From assembly GCA_003663525.1 (NCBI GenBank), contig QMUF01000030.1:1-13500 (forward strand): a stretch of 13,500 bases of DNA, given 5' to 3'. Below, in pieces: positions 7,637-13,500 of the stretch. The position numbers were made by a program, and so were the translations under genes. Below the pieces are notes generated by a model, which was not told the origin of the DNA, searched no databases, and saw only the letters and a list, made by a program, of their open reading frames with translations. This DNA comes from Thermococci archaeon (GTDB lineage Archaea > Methanobacteriota_B > Thermococci > Thermococcales > Thermococcaceae). The first letter of the stretch is position 1. Each line of letters begins with the position of its first letter.

Positions 7637-7690
7637 TATATTCTGCATCCTCAGAGTATTTAAACCTTCTCCACTCCCCTCCCCTTACGG
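7475..7690 (-). repeat. Repeat copy B: long copy of the structured repeat
   Basis: Bases 7482-7501 and 7525-7575 repeat copy A almost exactly. Copy B extends about 115 bases further, and this part includes three of its four CCTTACGG octamers (7565, 7597, 7614, 7683). Its left edge (CCCCCTTGTGGGTGGGG, 7469-7485) is a degenerate form of the hairpin seen in copies A and C and lacks the CCTCCTCCCC border. It fills most of the 362-base gap between tRNA-Val and the next plus-strand gene, is richer in G+C than its surroundings, and holds no convincing protein gene. Confidence 0.68.
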
Positions 7691-7728
7691 AAGGAGTCTT
7701 TTAGGAGGATAAAAATACAATACTATAT

Positions 7729-7737
7729 CTTTAAATA
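7729..7737 (+). promoter_or_regulatory. TATA box of the DUF356-like gene
   Basis: CTTTAAATA lies about 35 bases before the ATG at 7768. A start near 7759 leaves a leader of about nine bases that includes GGTGAG. The neighbouring CTATATCTTTA is an alternative placement of the box. Confidence 0.45.
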
Positions 7738-7767
7738 CCCCTCAGCTTACCTCCTCTCGGTGAGAAT

Positions 7768-8151
7768 ATGCTAAACACGATGGTTTTGATAAGGACAGAC
7801 AACTTCGACAAGGCCCTAATAGCATTAGCTGACTTAGTGAGATATGCTGGGATGGAAATACGGGGTAAGCCGAAGATAATACCTCCAGCCCTTTCAGACT
7901 GGGCCTTTGAAAAAATTGTAGGAGAAGAACCCAAGAAAAAATATCGGGCTCATATTGTGGCCCAAGTGGATCTCCCTCCTGCAAAGGCCATAGGGAGATT
8001 AAGAGAGATACATCCTCCTGCTCATATAATAGTAATTCCTCCAGATACTCCGGTTCACAAAGAACTCCTTAAACTATGGGGAACATTTGAAGTATTGAGA
8101 GGCTTTTATCCACCAAAGAAGGTTCAAGAAGAGGAAATTGAAGAGGAGTAG
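7768..8151 (+). CDS. Small conserved archaeal protein, DUF356-like
   Basis: The function of this 127-residue soluble protein is unknown. It begins MLNTMVLIRTDNFDKALIAL and carries GKPKIIPPALSDWAFEKI in the first half and the phrase REIHPPAHIIVIPPD in the second. As I remember them, archaeal DUF356 proteins share the leading 'LIR.DN...AL.AL', the central 'P.IIPP' and the 'IHPPAHVIV' motif. The tail is acidic (EEEIEEE). GGTGAG four bases before ATG 7768 fixes the start. There is no signal peptide or membrane segment. The gene has its own promoter, and its stop codon abuts the stop of the convergent MBF1 gene with no base between. I considered SRP19 because of the size, but the sequence does not match it. 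Confidence 0.7.
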   Translation: MLNTMVLIRTDNFDKALIALADLVRYAGMEIRGKPKIIPPALSDWAFEKIVGEEPKKKYRAHIVAQVDLPPAKAIGRLREIHPPAHIIVIPPDTPVHKELLKLWGTFEVLRGFYPPKKVQEEEIEEE

Positions 8152-8682
8152 CTACTTCTTTTTCTTCTTGATTCTAATATTGGCAATATCTCCAAGTGTT
8201 GGCTCGTAGTCCTTTGGTATACTCGCCTTCTCCTTCACTTCCTCTTCAACCCTTTCAATAAGCTTTATTTTAAAGTAGCGCTCCAACTTCTTCGCCTCAT
8301 CTATTGTGGGTATATACTCCCCATGGGCTATTCTTCTAATTAAATTCGTAGAAAGACCCACCTTATGGGAAAGCTCTTCATAACTTAACCCGCTTTTTTG
8401 AATGGCCTCTCTCACTCTATCCGCATAATCTTCCACTATATCCTCCGTATAAAGGAGTTTCCACCTTCTTGGAGCTGGTTTAGGTCTTGGTCTTGAAGCG
8501 TATCTCCTCCTAGGTTCTCTTCCCGTTGGCATTGGACTCCAAGTACCGGGTTTTTTCCTACCATATTTTTCATAACATCTGTGGCATACTAAAAGCTCGG
8601 CGCCTTCTATTTTCACCATGTGCCCTTTCCCCCTTATTTCTGCTCCACAGATTTCACAAATTCTTGGTTTGGCTTTTGCCAT
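8152..8682 (-). CDS. mbf1: Multiprotein bridging factor 1, archaeal type (zinc ribbon plus HTH)
   Basis: Archaeal MBF1 is a conserved cytosolic protein linked to transcription and to ribosomes. The 176 residues show an N-terminal zinc ribbon (C9-x2-C12, C33-x2-C36), a basic proline-rich linker (GREPRRRYASRPRPKPAPRR), and a Cro/XRE-type helix-turn-helix at about 88-150, in which LSYEELSHKVGLSTNLIRRI is the helix-turn-helix itself. A C-terminal tail ends IRIKKKKK. GGTGGT lies just before ATG 8682, so I reject the upstream GTG that adds five residues. It is divergent from the acetyltransferase gene and appears to share one TATA element with it. The T-rich complement of its lysine codons can terminate the convergent DUF356-like gene. 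Confidence 0.92.
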   Translation of the reverse strand: MAKAKPRICEICGAEIRGKGHMVKIEGAELLVCHRCYEKYGRKKPGTWSPMPTGREPRRRYASRPRPKPAPRRWKLLYTEDIVEDYADRVREAIQKSGLSYEELSHKVGLSTNLIRRIAHGEYIPTIDEAKKLERYFKIKLIERVEEEVKEKASIPKDYEPTLGDIANIRIKKKKK

Positions 8683-8725
8683 TAAAACCACCTTCAACTC
8701 ACTCTACTCTGACTTGAAGGTTAGA

Positions 8726-8734
8726 TTTTATAAA
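8726..8734. promoter_or_regulatory. Shared, near-symmetric TATA element for mbf1 and the acetyltransferase gene
   Basis: TTTTATAAA reads TTTATAAAA on the other strand and is the only TATA-like sequence in the 75-base gap. Leftward it would start mbf1 near 8705, with a leader holding GGTGGT. Rightward it would start the GNAT transcript near 8755, almost at its ATG. Dual use is inference from spacing. Confidence 0.45.
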
Positions 8735-8757
8735 CCCATCTGCTAAATTTACTCCCG

Positions 8758-9309
8758 ATGGATATGGATGCAGAAGAGGAGCACAAGAACAAGAACAACA
8801 AAATCAAGATAGAAAAGCTCAAGAAAATGGATCAGGAGACTCTTGAAACCCTCGTAGAGATTTATATGAGAGGTTACGAAGGGATGAGAGAATACGGTGG
8901 TGAAGGAGAAAGTTATGCCAAGCGATACCTTCGCTGGTGCTGGAGCAAGGCCAGTGATGGATTCTTTGTTGCAAAAGATAGGGATAGAATAGTAGGTTTT
9001 ATTGTATGCGATAATGATTGGCATAGTCGGTATGAAAACAGGATTATGGGAGCTATTCATGAGTTCGTAGTTGACAAAGGTTATCAAGGGAAGAATGTTG
9101 GAAAGAAATTGATGGATAGGTGTTTAGAATACTTAAGCAAATACAACAATAAAATAGAGCTATGGGTCGGAGAAAAGAACAAAAAAGCAATAGAATTTTA
9201 CGAGAAACTTGGCTTTAAAGTTGTTGGCAAGAGTGGGATCTGGGTGAGGATGATAAAAGATCTAAAGATGGAATTAGATGCTCAAACAAAAGAAAAACAA
9301 CAGAGCTGA
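8758..9309 (+). CDS. GNAT-family N-acetyltransferase
   Basis: This is an acetyl-CoA-dependent acyltransferase of 183 residues with unknown substrate. The GNAT core is clear: FFVAKDRDRIVGFIVCDND (strands 2-3), then IHEFVVDKGYQGKNVGKKLMDRCLEYL, the acetyl-CoA-binding motif A, and WVGEKNKKAIEFYEKLGFKVVGKSG (motif B). In motif A, Q-G-K-N-V-G has Asn113 where Gly is usual. The first 17 residues are acidic, then Lys/Asn-rich, and could be non-native; ATG 8758 has no ribosome-binding site and lies where transcription should start, so the mRNA is probably leaderless. The protein ends KEKQQS with its TGA at 9307-9309, inside repeat copy C. The natural C-terminus may therefore have been altered by an inserted element. 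Confidence 0.85.
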   Translation: MDMDAEEEHKNKNNKIKIEKLKKMDQETLETLVEIYMRGYEGMREYGGEGESYAKRYLRWCWSKASDGFFVAKDRDRIVGFIVCDNDWHSRYENRIMGAIHEFVVDKGYQGKNVGKKLMDRCLEYLSKYNNKIELWVGEKNKKAIEFYEKLGFKVVGKSGIWVRMIKDLKMELDAQTKEKQQS

Positions 9310-9340
9310 CCTCCTCCCCACCCTGAAGGGCGAGGCTTTC
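9306..9340 (-). repeat. Repeat copy C: short end fragment of the same repeat
   Basis: Bases 9306-9332 match 6144-6170 of copy A at 24 of 27 positions. They include CCTCCTCCCC and an imperfect hairpin, CCCCACCC-tga-AGGGCGAGG. The similarity fades after about 9340. It overlaps the stop codon of the GNAT gene. Resemblance to tnpB-element right ends is inference. Confidence 0.6.
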
Positions 9341-9392
9341 ACAAGGTAGAACAAAACCACTACTTCAAAAATATAGATAAAGGGAAGAAAAG

Positions 9393-9800
9393 TCACTTTA
9401 TCGGAGGCCTGAACTTATAACCATACAAAATTATTCCGTCTTCTTCAAACTCCCTTACCTTTCTCGTGACCATTTCCACTTCCATTCCAAAATCTATCTC
9501 TTCTGGATCAACGTCTGTGAGCTGGGCCAAAACCACTGGTCCCTCTTCAAGCTCAACTAGAGCTATAGGATACGGCTTATAGTACTCATAACCGCTCGGT
9601 GGATTTCTCACTATAGTCCAGCTTACTACTTTACCCTTTCCACTGAATTGAAAGTCTTCTATATCCTTACCCCCACATTCAGGACAAACTGGTCTCTTTG
9701 GGAAGTGAACATGACCACAGTTCTTACATTTACCACCTATGAGGCGATACTTTTCTTTAAAGTGTCTCCAATATCTAGAAACTTGCATTGGCCTCCCCAT
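9393..9800 (-). CDS. DUF35 zinc-ribbon/OB-fold protein of the thiolase-HMGCS complex
   Basis: This 135-residue cytosolic scaffold protein has an N-terminal helix (YWRHFKEKYRL), a rubredoxin-like zinc ribbon (C25-x2-C28, C39-x2-C42), then an OB-fold with GKGKVVSWTIVRNPP and PYPIALVELEEGPVVLAQL. In methanogenic archaea the DUF35 protein bridges acetoacetyl-CoA thiolase and HMG-CoA synthase so that the intermediate is passed between active sites. Here it is the third gene after exactly those two enzymes, two bases after the thiolase stop, which strongly suggests the same role. GGAGGGT before ATG 9800 supports the start; Met5 is an alternative. Thermococcales carry other DUF35 proteins, but the linkage makes this assignment safe. 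Confidence 0.92.
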   Translation of the reverse strand: MGRPMQVSRYWRHFKEKYRLIGGKCKNCGHVHFPKRPVCPECGGKDIEDFQFSGKGKVVSWTIVRNPPSGYEYYKPYPIALVELEEGPVVLAQLTDVDPEEIDFGMEVEMVTRKVREFEEDGIILYGYKFRPPIK

Positions 9801-9802
9801 TT

Positions 9803-10960
9803 TCAGACCCTCCTTAATATGTTTACAGTTATGTTTGAACCCGTTCCACCTATGTTTTGGGTCAATCCTATCTCAGCATTTGCCACTTGATTTGGAGCCT
9901 CTCCCCTAAGCTGCCATACTGCCTCTACTGTTTGATATACACCAGTTGCTCCCACTGGATGTCCTCTTGCTTTCAATCCACCCAAGGTTTGGATTGGATA
10001 ATTTCCATCAACAGCGATCTGACCTTCTTTTGCAAGCATTGCACCTTTTCCTCTTTCGGCTACTCCTATAGATTCTAAGCTTAGTGCAGCCATAATAGTG
10101 AATGCATCATGAACCTCAAAGAAGTCTATGTCATTGACGCTAATTCCTGCCATCTTGTATGCTCTCTCTGCGGCTACTTTTGCAGCCTTTAAAATCAAGA
10201 GATCTTCTCTGTTTGCAAGATTTATCGTGTCTATTGCCCTTCCCATTCCTGCAACTTCGACCATCTTTGCATTGTCTACAAATTCTTTGGCCTTCTCTTC
10301 TGTAGTTATTATTACAGCGGCGGCCCCATCTGCTATTGGAGAGGCGTCAAAGAGCTTTAGTGGATCTGCAACATAAGGGCTCTTCATGACACTCTCGACT
10401 TTAATTCTCTTCTTGAACATGGCATAGGGATTTTTGGCACCATTTGCATGAGCATTAACGGCAAAAAGTGCTAGGTCTTCCTCAGTATAACCGTACTCCT
10501 TCATGTAACGCCTCATGATAAGAGCGTTTAAAGCTACAAAACTCACTCCATGGAAAAGTTCCCACTCTGCATCCGCTGCATAGGCCAAATATCTTGTAGC
10601 ATCGCTCGGCCATACATCAGTCATCTTTTCAACACCTACAACTGCGACAACATCCTCAAGACCGGTCATAACTGCTTTTACTCCCTCTTGAACAGCGGCT
10701 CCACCACTTGCACATGCGGCCTCAACTTTAACAGCCGGGATATTTCCAAGGCCTGCCCAATCAGCTATTAATGCTCCAAGGTTCTCCTGCTCGATGAATG
10801 AACCTGATGCCATGTTCCCAACATAGAGTGAATCTACTTTATCAACACCTGCATCTTCCATAGCGTTAAGCAGTGCTTCAGCAGCTAAGTCTCTAAGACC
10901 AAGTCTCCAGTGCTCTCCAACCGGAGTTAATCCCACACCAATAATCACTGGCTTTCTCAT
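9803..10960 (-). CDS. Acetyl-CoA acetyltransferase (acetoacetyl-CoA thiolase)
   Basis: This is the first enzyme of the archaeal mevalonate route: two acetyl-CoA give acetoacetyl-CoA plus CoA. The 385 residues form a thiolase fold with nucleophile Cys83 in EAACASGGAA, EVHDAFTIMA and GLKARGHPVGATG (His334). Near the end, where classical thiolases have a second catalytic Cys (CxGxG), this protein has NIGGTGSN, as in SCP2-type and archaeal HMGS-linked thiolases. I start at ATG 10960 (MRKPVIIGVG), four bases after GAGGTGGT. The frame runs open to 11038, but that extension overlaps the HMG-CoA synthase gene and looks nothing like a thiolase. The gene starts ten bases after the synthase stop and is followed two bases later by DUF35, so the three are surely one transcript. 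Confidence 0.94.
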   Translation of the reverse strand: MRKPVIIGVGLTPVGEHWRLGLRDLAAEALLNAMEDAGVDKVDSLYVGNMASGSFIEQENLGALIADWAGLGNIPAVKVEAACASGGAAVQEGVKAVMTGLEDVVAVVGVEKMTDVWPSDATRYLAYAADAEWELFHGVSFVALNALIMRRYMKEYGYTEEDLALFAVNAHANGAKNPYAMFKKRIKVESVMKSPYVADPLKLFDASPIADGAAAVIITTEEKAKEFVDNAKMVEVAGMGRAIDTINLANREDLLILKAAKVAAERAYKMAGISVNDIDFFEVHDAFTIMAALSLESIGVAERGKGAMLAKEGQIAVDGNYPIQTLGGLKARGHPVGATGVYQTVEAVWQLRGEAPNQVANAEIGLTQNIGGTGSNITVNILRRV

Positions 10961-10970
10961 TTTAACCACC

Positions 10971-12023
10971 TCACATGATATACTTACCCCTGTGCTTTGC
11001 GTATAGAGCATAATCAAGATATTTCTTCCTGTTAACATAGTCCATTGTCTTTGGTGCTAGCTCCCTCTTCTCCTCAATTGCATCTTGTACAATAAGGCTA
11101 AAGGCATCACTTCCTGCTCCACTTCCAAAGCTTACCCATAGAATTCTATCCCCTGGTTTTGCTATGTCAAGGACTGCAGAAATTCCCACAAGGGTTGCAC
11201 CGCTGTATGTGTTTCCTATTATTCCACTAAGCAATCCCGGAAGAACTTTCTCCTTTGGAATTCCAAGAATCTTTGCTACTGTGAGGGGGAATTTGACGTT
11301 TGGCTGATGAAAAACAGCATAATCAAAATCACTTGGAGAATAATCAAGTTCTTCCATTAGACCTTTTGCAGCACTTACTATTTGGTGAAAATAAGCTGGT
11401 TCTCCAGTAAACCTATTTCCGTGTCTTGGATAATGTTCGTGTTGTCTTCTCCAGAAATCTGGTGTGTCAGTCACATAAGAGTAACTTCCTTCAAAATAAG
11501 CTAATGTCTCAGAAGTTTTTTCTCCCACAATATAGGCGGCTCCTCCGGCCGATGCAGTAAATTCTAAGTGATCACCGGGCCTTCCTTGAGAAGTGTCAGC
11601 CCCTATTGCCATAGCATATTTAGCCATTCCGCTCCCAACAAAACCTATTGCAGCTTGAAGGGCTTCAGTTCCAGCTTTACATGCAAACTCAAAATCCGCT
11701 GCATCCAAATCAGGGGTTGCTCCAATTGCTTCAGCTATCACAGTTGCAGAAGGCTTAACAGCGTAAGGCTTCGATTCTGTACCAAACCAAAGTGCCCTAA
11801 TTTCTCTTGGATTTATACGAGCTCTTTTAAGAGCATTTCTTGCGGCTTCAATTCCAATAGTAATTGCATCTTCATCCAGGTTGTTTACAGATTTTTCTTG
11901 TATGGGAAATCCATTGACACCCCATACTCTACCAATTTCCTCATTTTTAATTCTAAACATTGGCACATATGCACCATATCCAACAATCCCCACATCCTTA
12001 ATTGGTTTTAATAGCCGTCTCAT
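10971..12023 (-). CDS. Hydroxymethylglutaryl-CoA synthase
   Basis: This enzyme condenses acetoacetyl-CoA with acetyl-CoA to HMG-CoA, the precursor of mevalonate and of archaeal isoprenoid lipids. The 350-residue length is typical for archaea. The catalytic triad is visible: Glu83 in [22 protein letters not shown], Cys115 in [13 protein letters not shown], and His239 in [17 protein letters not shown], with [16 protein letters not shown] and [13 protein letters not shown] completing the thiolase-like fold. ATG 12023 follows AAGGTGGT at a normal distance. It is the first gene of the operon with thiolase and DUF35. A TATA box near 12084-12093 would give a leader of about 40 bases. No HMG-CoA reductase gene is in the window. 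Confidence 0.96.
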   Translation of the reverse strand: MRRLLKPIKDVGIVGYGAYVPMFRIKNEEIGRVWGVNGFPIQEKSVNNLDEDAITIGIEAARNALKRARINPREIRALWFGTESKPYAVKPSATVIAEAIGATPDLDAADFEFACKAGTEALQAAIGFVGSGMAKYAMAIGADTSQGRPGDHLEFTASAGGAAYIVGEKTSETLAYFEGSYSYVTDTPDFWRRQHEHYPRHGNRFTGEPAYFHQIVSAAKGLMEELDYSPSDFDYAVFHQPNVKFPLTVAKILGIPKEKVLPGLLSGIIGNTYSGATLVGISAVLDIAKPGDRILWVSFGSGAGSDAFSLIVQDAIEEKRELAPKTMDYVNRKKYLDYALYAKHRGKYIM

Positions 12024-12083
12024 TGGGCACCACCTTCTTTTTTAAATGAGCTTGAGTGTGTTCTCTCGGAGGTTAAGTATACC

Positions 12084-12093
12084 TCTTATAAAA
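12084..12093 (-). promoter_or_regulatory. TATA box of the HMG-CoA synthase operon
   Basis: The minus strand reads CTTTTATAAG preceded by GAAAGA, about 60 bases before the ATG at 12023, so transcription would start near 12062. No second promoter is apparent before thiolase or DUF35. Confidence 0.5.
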
Positions 12094-12132
12094 GTCTTTC
12101 GGTAAATGTGTAATATTTCTTCGACAATTGGC

Positions 12133-12145
12133 GATAAACTTTATC
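12133..12145. other. 13-base inverted repeat between divergent operons
   Basis: GATAAA-c-TTTATC is a perfect inverted repeat with a one-base centre, flanked by GGC and (after a 3-base bulge) GCC. It lies about 30 bases upstream of the nop5 TATA and 40 bases upstream of the HMGS TATA. It could bind a dimeric regulator; it does not match the TGM or SurR sites I know. The role is unknown. Confidence 0.25.
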
Positions 12146-12172
12146 AGCGCCGTACCTTTGAAAGCCCAACTC

Positions 12173-12180
12173 TTTTATAC
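12173..12180 (+). promoter_or_regulatory. TATA box of the nop5-fibrillarin operon
   Basis: TTTTATAC lies 33 bases before the nop5 ATG. Transcription would start near 12202, leaving a leader of about ten bases that contains AAGGTGAT. Confidence 0.5.
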
Positions 12181-12212
12181 TTCTTCAGCAAAGAATAGAA
12201 AAGGTGATACTC

Positions 12213-13457
12213 ATGAAAGCATACATAAGCGAAAATGTGCAGGGGATTTATGCCTTTGATGAAGGTGGCAATCTCATTGGAAAGAGAATCTTCACAGAGA
12301 GTCCAGAAGTCGCACTGAACAAACTACTTAAGGGAGAACTCATTGATGATCTCCTTAATCTTTTGGAAGAATTGAAAGAAAATGGGTATTCAAAGTTTGC
12401 TGTTGAGCACTCTGAACTAAGTAGAAAAGTCAGAGAAGTCGGGTTTGAAGTTGATGTGGAATTTCCAAACTTGGCAGGAGAGAAGCTTAGAGAAAATCCA
12501 GAAGAATTCTTAGGACCAGATTGGTTTGAAAAATACTTCAAAACAAACATAAATCTCACAAGAGCTAGGATACAAGAACAAAGTGGTGCAAGAGATAAAA
12601 TGATAATTCAGGCCATAGAGGCGCTGGATGATATTGATAAAGTCATTAACCTCCTAGTTTCAAGGCTTAGAGAATGGTACTCACTTCACTTCCCCGAGCT
12701 CGATGAGGTTCTACCCAAGCATCCACAATACGTTGCCTTTGTTAAGAAAATTGGGAACAGAGAAAATATCACGAGGAAAAGCCTAGAATCTTTAGGTCTA
12801 GGTGAAAACAAGGTAGCAAAACTTTTGGAGGTCAAAGAAAAAACAATGGGTGCTTGGATGGACCAAAAAGATATTACGGTTATCCAAAACCTCGCTAAAG
12901 AAATAGAGGATTTATACAAATTAAGAAGTGAGATAGAAGATTACATTGAGAGGGCTATGGATGACGTCGCTCCCAATCTAAAAGCCTTAGTAGGTGCAAA
13001 GCTTGGAGCCAGATTAATAAGCTTGGCTGGAGGATTGAAAGAACTGGCCCTGATGCCATCCTCTACTATTCAGGTTTTAGGTGCAGAAAAAGCATTGTTC
13101 AGGCACTTAAGGAGCGGTGCTAAACCTCCAAAGCATGGTATTATCTACCAGTATCCTGCAATCAACAAATCTCCCTGGTGGCAGAGGGGAAAAATTGCAA
13201 GAGGTTTGGCCGGAAAATTAGCCATTGCTGCTAGAGTAGACTACTTCTCCGGCGAATATATAGCAGAAGAACTCAAAAATGAGATCGAGATGAGAATAAA
13301 GGAGATCAAAGAAAAGTATCCAAACCCACCAAAACGGAAAGAAAAACCAACAAAGAAAGAGAAGAAGAAAAAATTCAAAAAGAAAGGGAAGGGGAAGAAA
13401 TTCAAAGGAAAAGAGAAAAAGCAAAAGAAAGGAAGAGAGAGGGCCAAGAGGAGGTGA
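12213..13457 (+). CDS. nop5: Nop5 (Nop56/58-like), core protein of box C/D RNPs
   Basis: Nop5 is the scaffold of the archaeal box C/D guide-RNA 2'-O-methyltransferase: it binds fibrillarin through its N-terminal domain, dimerises through a coiled coil, and contacts L7Ae and the guide RNA through its Nop domain. The 414 residues show the N-terminal fibrillarin-binding domain (about 1-120), a long helical/coiled-coil region (about 125-250), and the Nop domain with GAEKALFRHLRSG, PKHGIIYQYPAINKSPWWQRGKIAR and LAIAARVDYFSG. A lysine-rich basic tail covers the last 45 or so residues. AAGGTGAT just upstream favours ATG 12213; the in-frame GTG at 12204 would add three residues inside the binding site. 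Its TGA (13455-13457) is part of the ribosome-binding site of the following fibrillarin gene, so the two are translationally linked. Confidence 0.97.
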   Translation: MKAYISENVQGIYAFDEGGNLIGKRIFTESPEVALNKLLKGELIDDLLNLLEELKENGYSKFAVEHSELSRKVREVGFEVDVEFPNLAGEKLRENPEEFLGPDWFEKYFKTNINLTRARIQEQSGARDKMIIQAIEALDDIDKVINLLVSRLREWYSLHFPELDEVLPKHPQYVAFVKKIGNRENITRKSLESLGLGENKVAKLLEVKEKTMGAWMDQKDITVIQNLAKEIEDLYKLRSEIEDYIERAMDDVAPNLKALVGAKLGARLISLAGGLKELALMPSSTIQVLGAEKALFRHLRSGAKPPKHGIIYQYPAINKSPWWQRGKIARGLAGKLAIAARVDYFSGEYIAEELKNEIEMRIKEIKEKYPNPPKRKEKPTKKEKKKKFKKKGKGKKFKGKEKKQKKGRERAKRR

Positions 13458-13462
13458 GGTAG

Positions 13463-13500
13463 ATGAACGTTAAAAAACATAAATTCCCTGGCGTCTATAC
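13463..13500 (+). CDS. flpA: Fibrillarin-like rRNA/tRNA 2'-O-methyltransferase (5' end only)
   Basis: The first 12 codons, MNVKKHKFPGVY, match the start of archaeal fibrillarin (P. furiosus has VKKHKFPGVY), the SAM-dependent 2'-O-methyltransferase of box C/D RNPs. The ATG is preceded by GAGGTGAGGT, which overlaps the nop5 stop; the gap is five bases. The methyltransferase domain lies beyond the window. The tight link to nop5, the usual archaeal arrangement, makes the call secure despite its shortness. Confidence 0.92.
   Translation, partial: MNVKKHKFPGVY

Noticed and set aside
7565..7690. CRISPR-like array from the repeated CCTTACGG octamers
   Set aside because: The repeats are only eight bases, the spacings are irregular (32, 17, 69), and the octamers are explained by hairpin tetraloops. 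No cas gene is present.
7474..7704. A 76-codon plus-strand frame across repeat copy B
   Set aside because: It starts without a ribosome-binding site, its composition follows the hairpin repeats, and copy A lacks the same continuation. The region is better explained as a structured repeat.
7768..8151. SRP19 as the identity of the 127-residue protein
   Set aside because: The size is similar, but the IIPPALSDW and IHPPAHIIVIPPD motifs do not belong to SRP19 and fit DUF356 as I remember it.
10961..11038. 26-residue N-terminal extension of the thiolase
   Set aside because: It overlaps the 3' end of the HMG-CoA synthase gene, is unlike any thiolase N-terminus, and a strong ribosome-binding site lies before ATG 10960.
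13218..13480. Hydrophobic, Phe/Leu-rich minus-strand frames at the end of nop5
   Set aside because: They are the antisense of the lysine-rich Nop5 tail (AAA/AAG read as TTT/CTT) and have no start signals.

Overview
The window looks like chromosomal DNA from a hyperthermophilic euryarchaeon of the Thermococcales (Pyrococcus, Thermococcus or Palaeococcus). Four things support this: cupin-type phosphoglucose isomerase, archaeal MBF1 and the nop5-fibrillarin pair are present; ribosome-binding sites are of the GGTG/GGTGGT type; genes start behind BRE/TATA boxes; and an A+T-rich background carries a G+C-rich tRNA gene. I cannot name the species.

Layout. 1-175: 3' end of pgiA. 298-1983 (+): methylmalonyl-CoA mutase large subunit. 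1986-5862 (-): three-gene ABC export-type operon (ATPase, six-helix permease, large exported membrane-anchored beta-rich protein). 6025-7690: a disturbed region, with a short 36-codon gene start, a structured repeat, the 3' three quarters of a threonine-synthase-like gene, tRNA-Val(CAC) on the minus strand, and a second, longer copy of the repeat that could be an RNA gene. 7768-8151 (+): small conserved archaeal protein (DUF356-like), abutting 8152-8682 (-), MBF1. 8758-9309 (+): GNAT acetyltransferase whose stop codon lies in another repeat fragment. 9393-12023 (-): HMG-CoA synthase, acetoacetyl-CoA thiolase and the DUF35 zinc-ribbon/OB protein, the early mevalonate module. 12213-13500 (+): nop5 followed by the start of fibrillarin, the core of the box C/D RNA 2'-O-methylation complex.

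How the genes work together. The HMGS-thiolase-DUF35 operon makes HMG-CoA for isoprenoid lipids; in methanogens the three homologous proteins form one complex that channels acetoacetyl-CoA. Nop5 and fibrillarin act as one RNP. The ABC operon is a self-contained membrane machine of unknown substrate.

Most unusual part. A repeat family occurs at about 6144-6247, 7475-7690 and 9306-9340. The first copy seems to have replaced the 5' part of the threonine-synthase-like gene. The second carries four CCTTACGG octamers, which give GUAA-tetraloop hairpins in minus-strand RNA, and has its own TATA-like box. The third supplies the stop codon of the acetyltransferase. My best reading is degenerate right-end, guide-RNA-like remnants of IS200/IS605 (tnpB) elements. 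This is inference; an unrelated high-GC non-coding RNA family is the main alternative.
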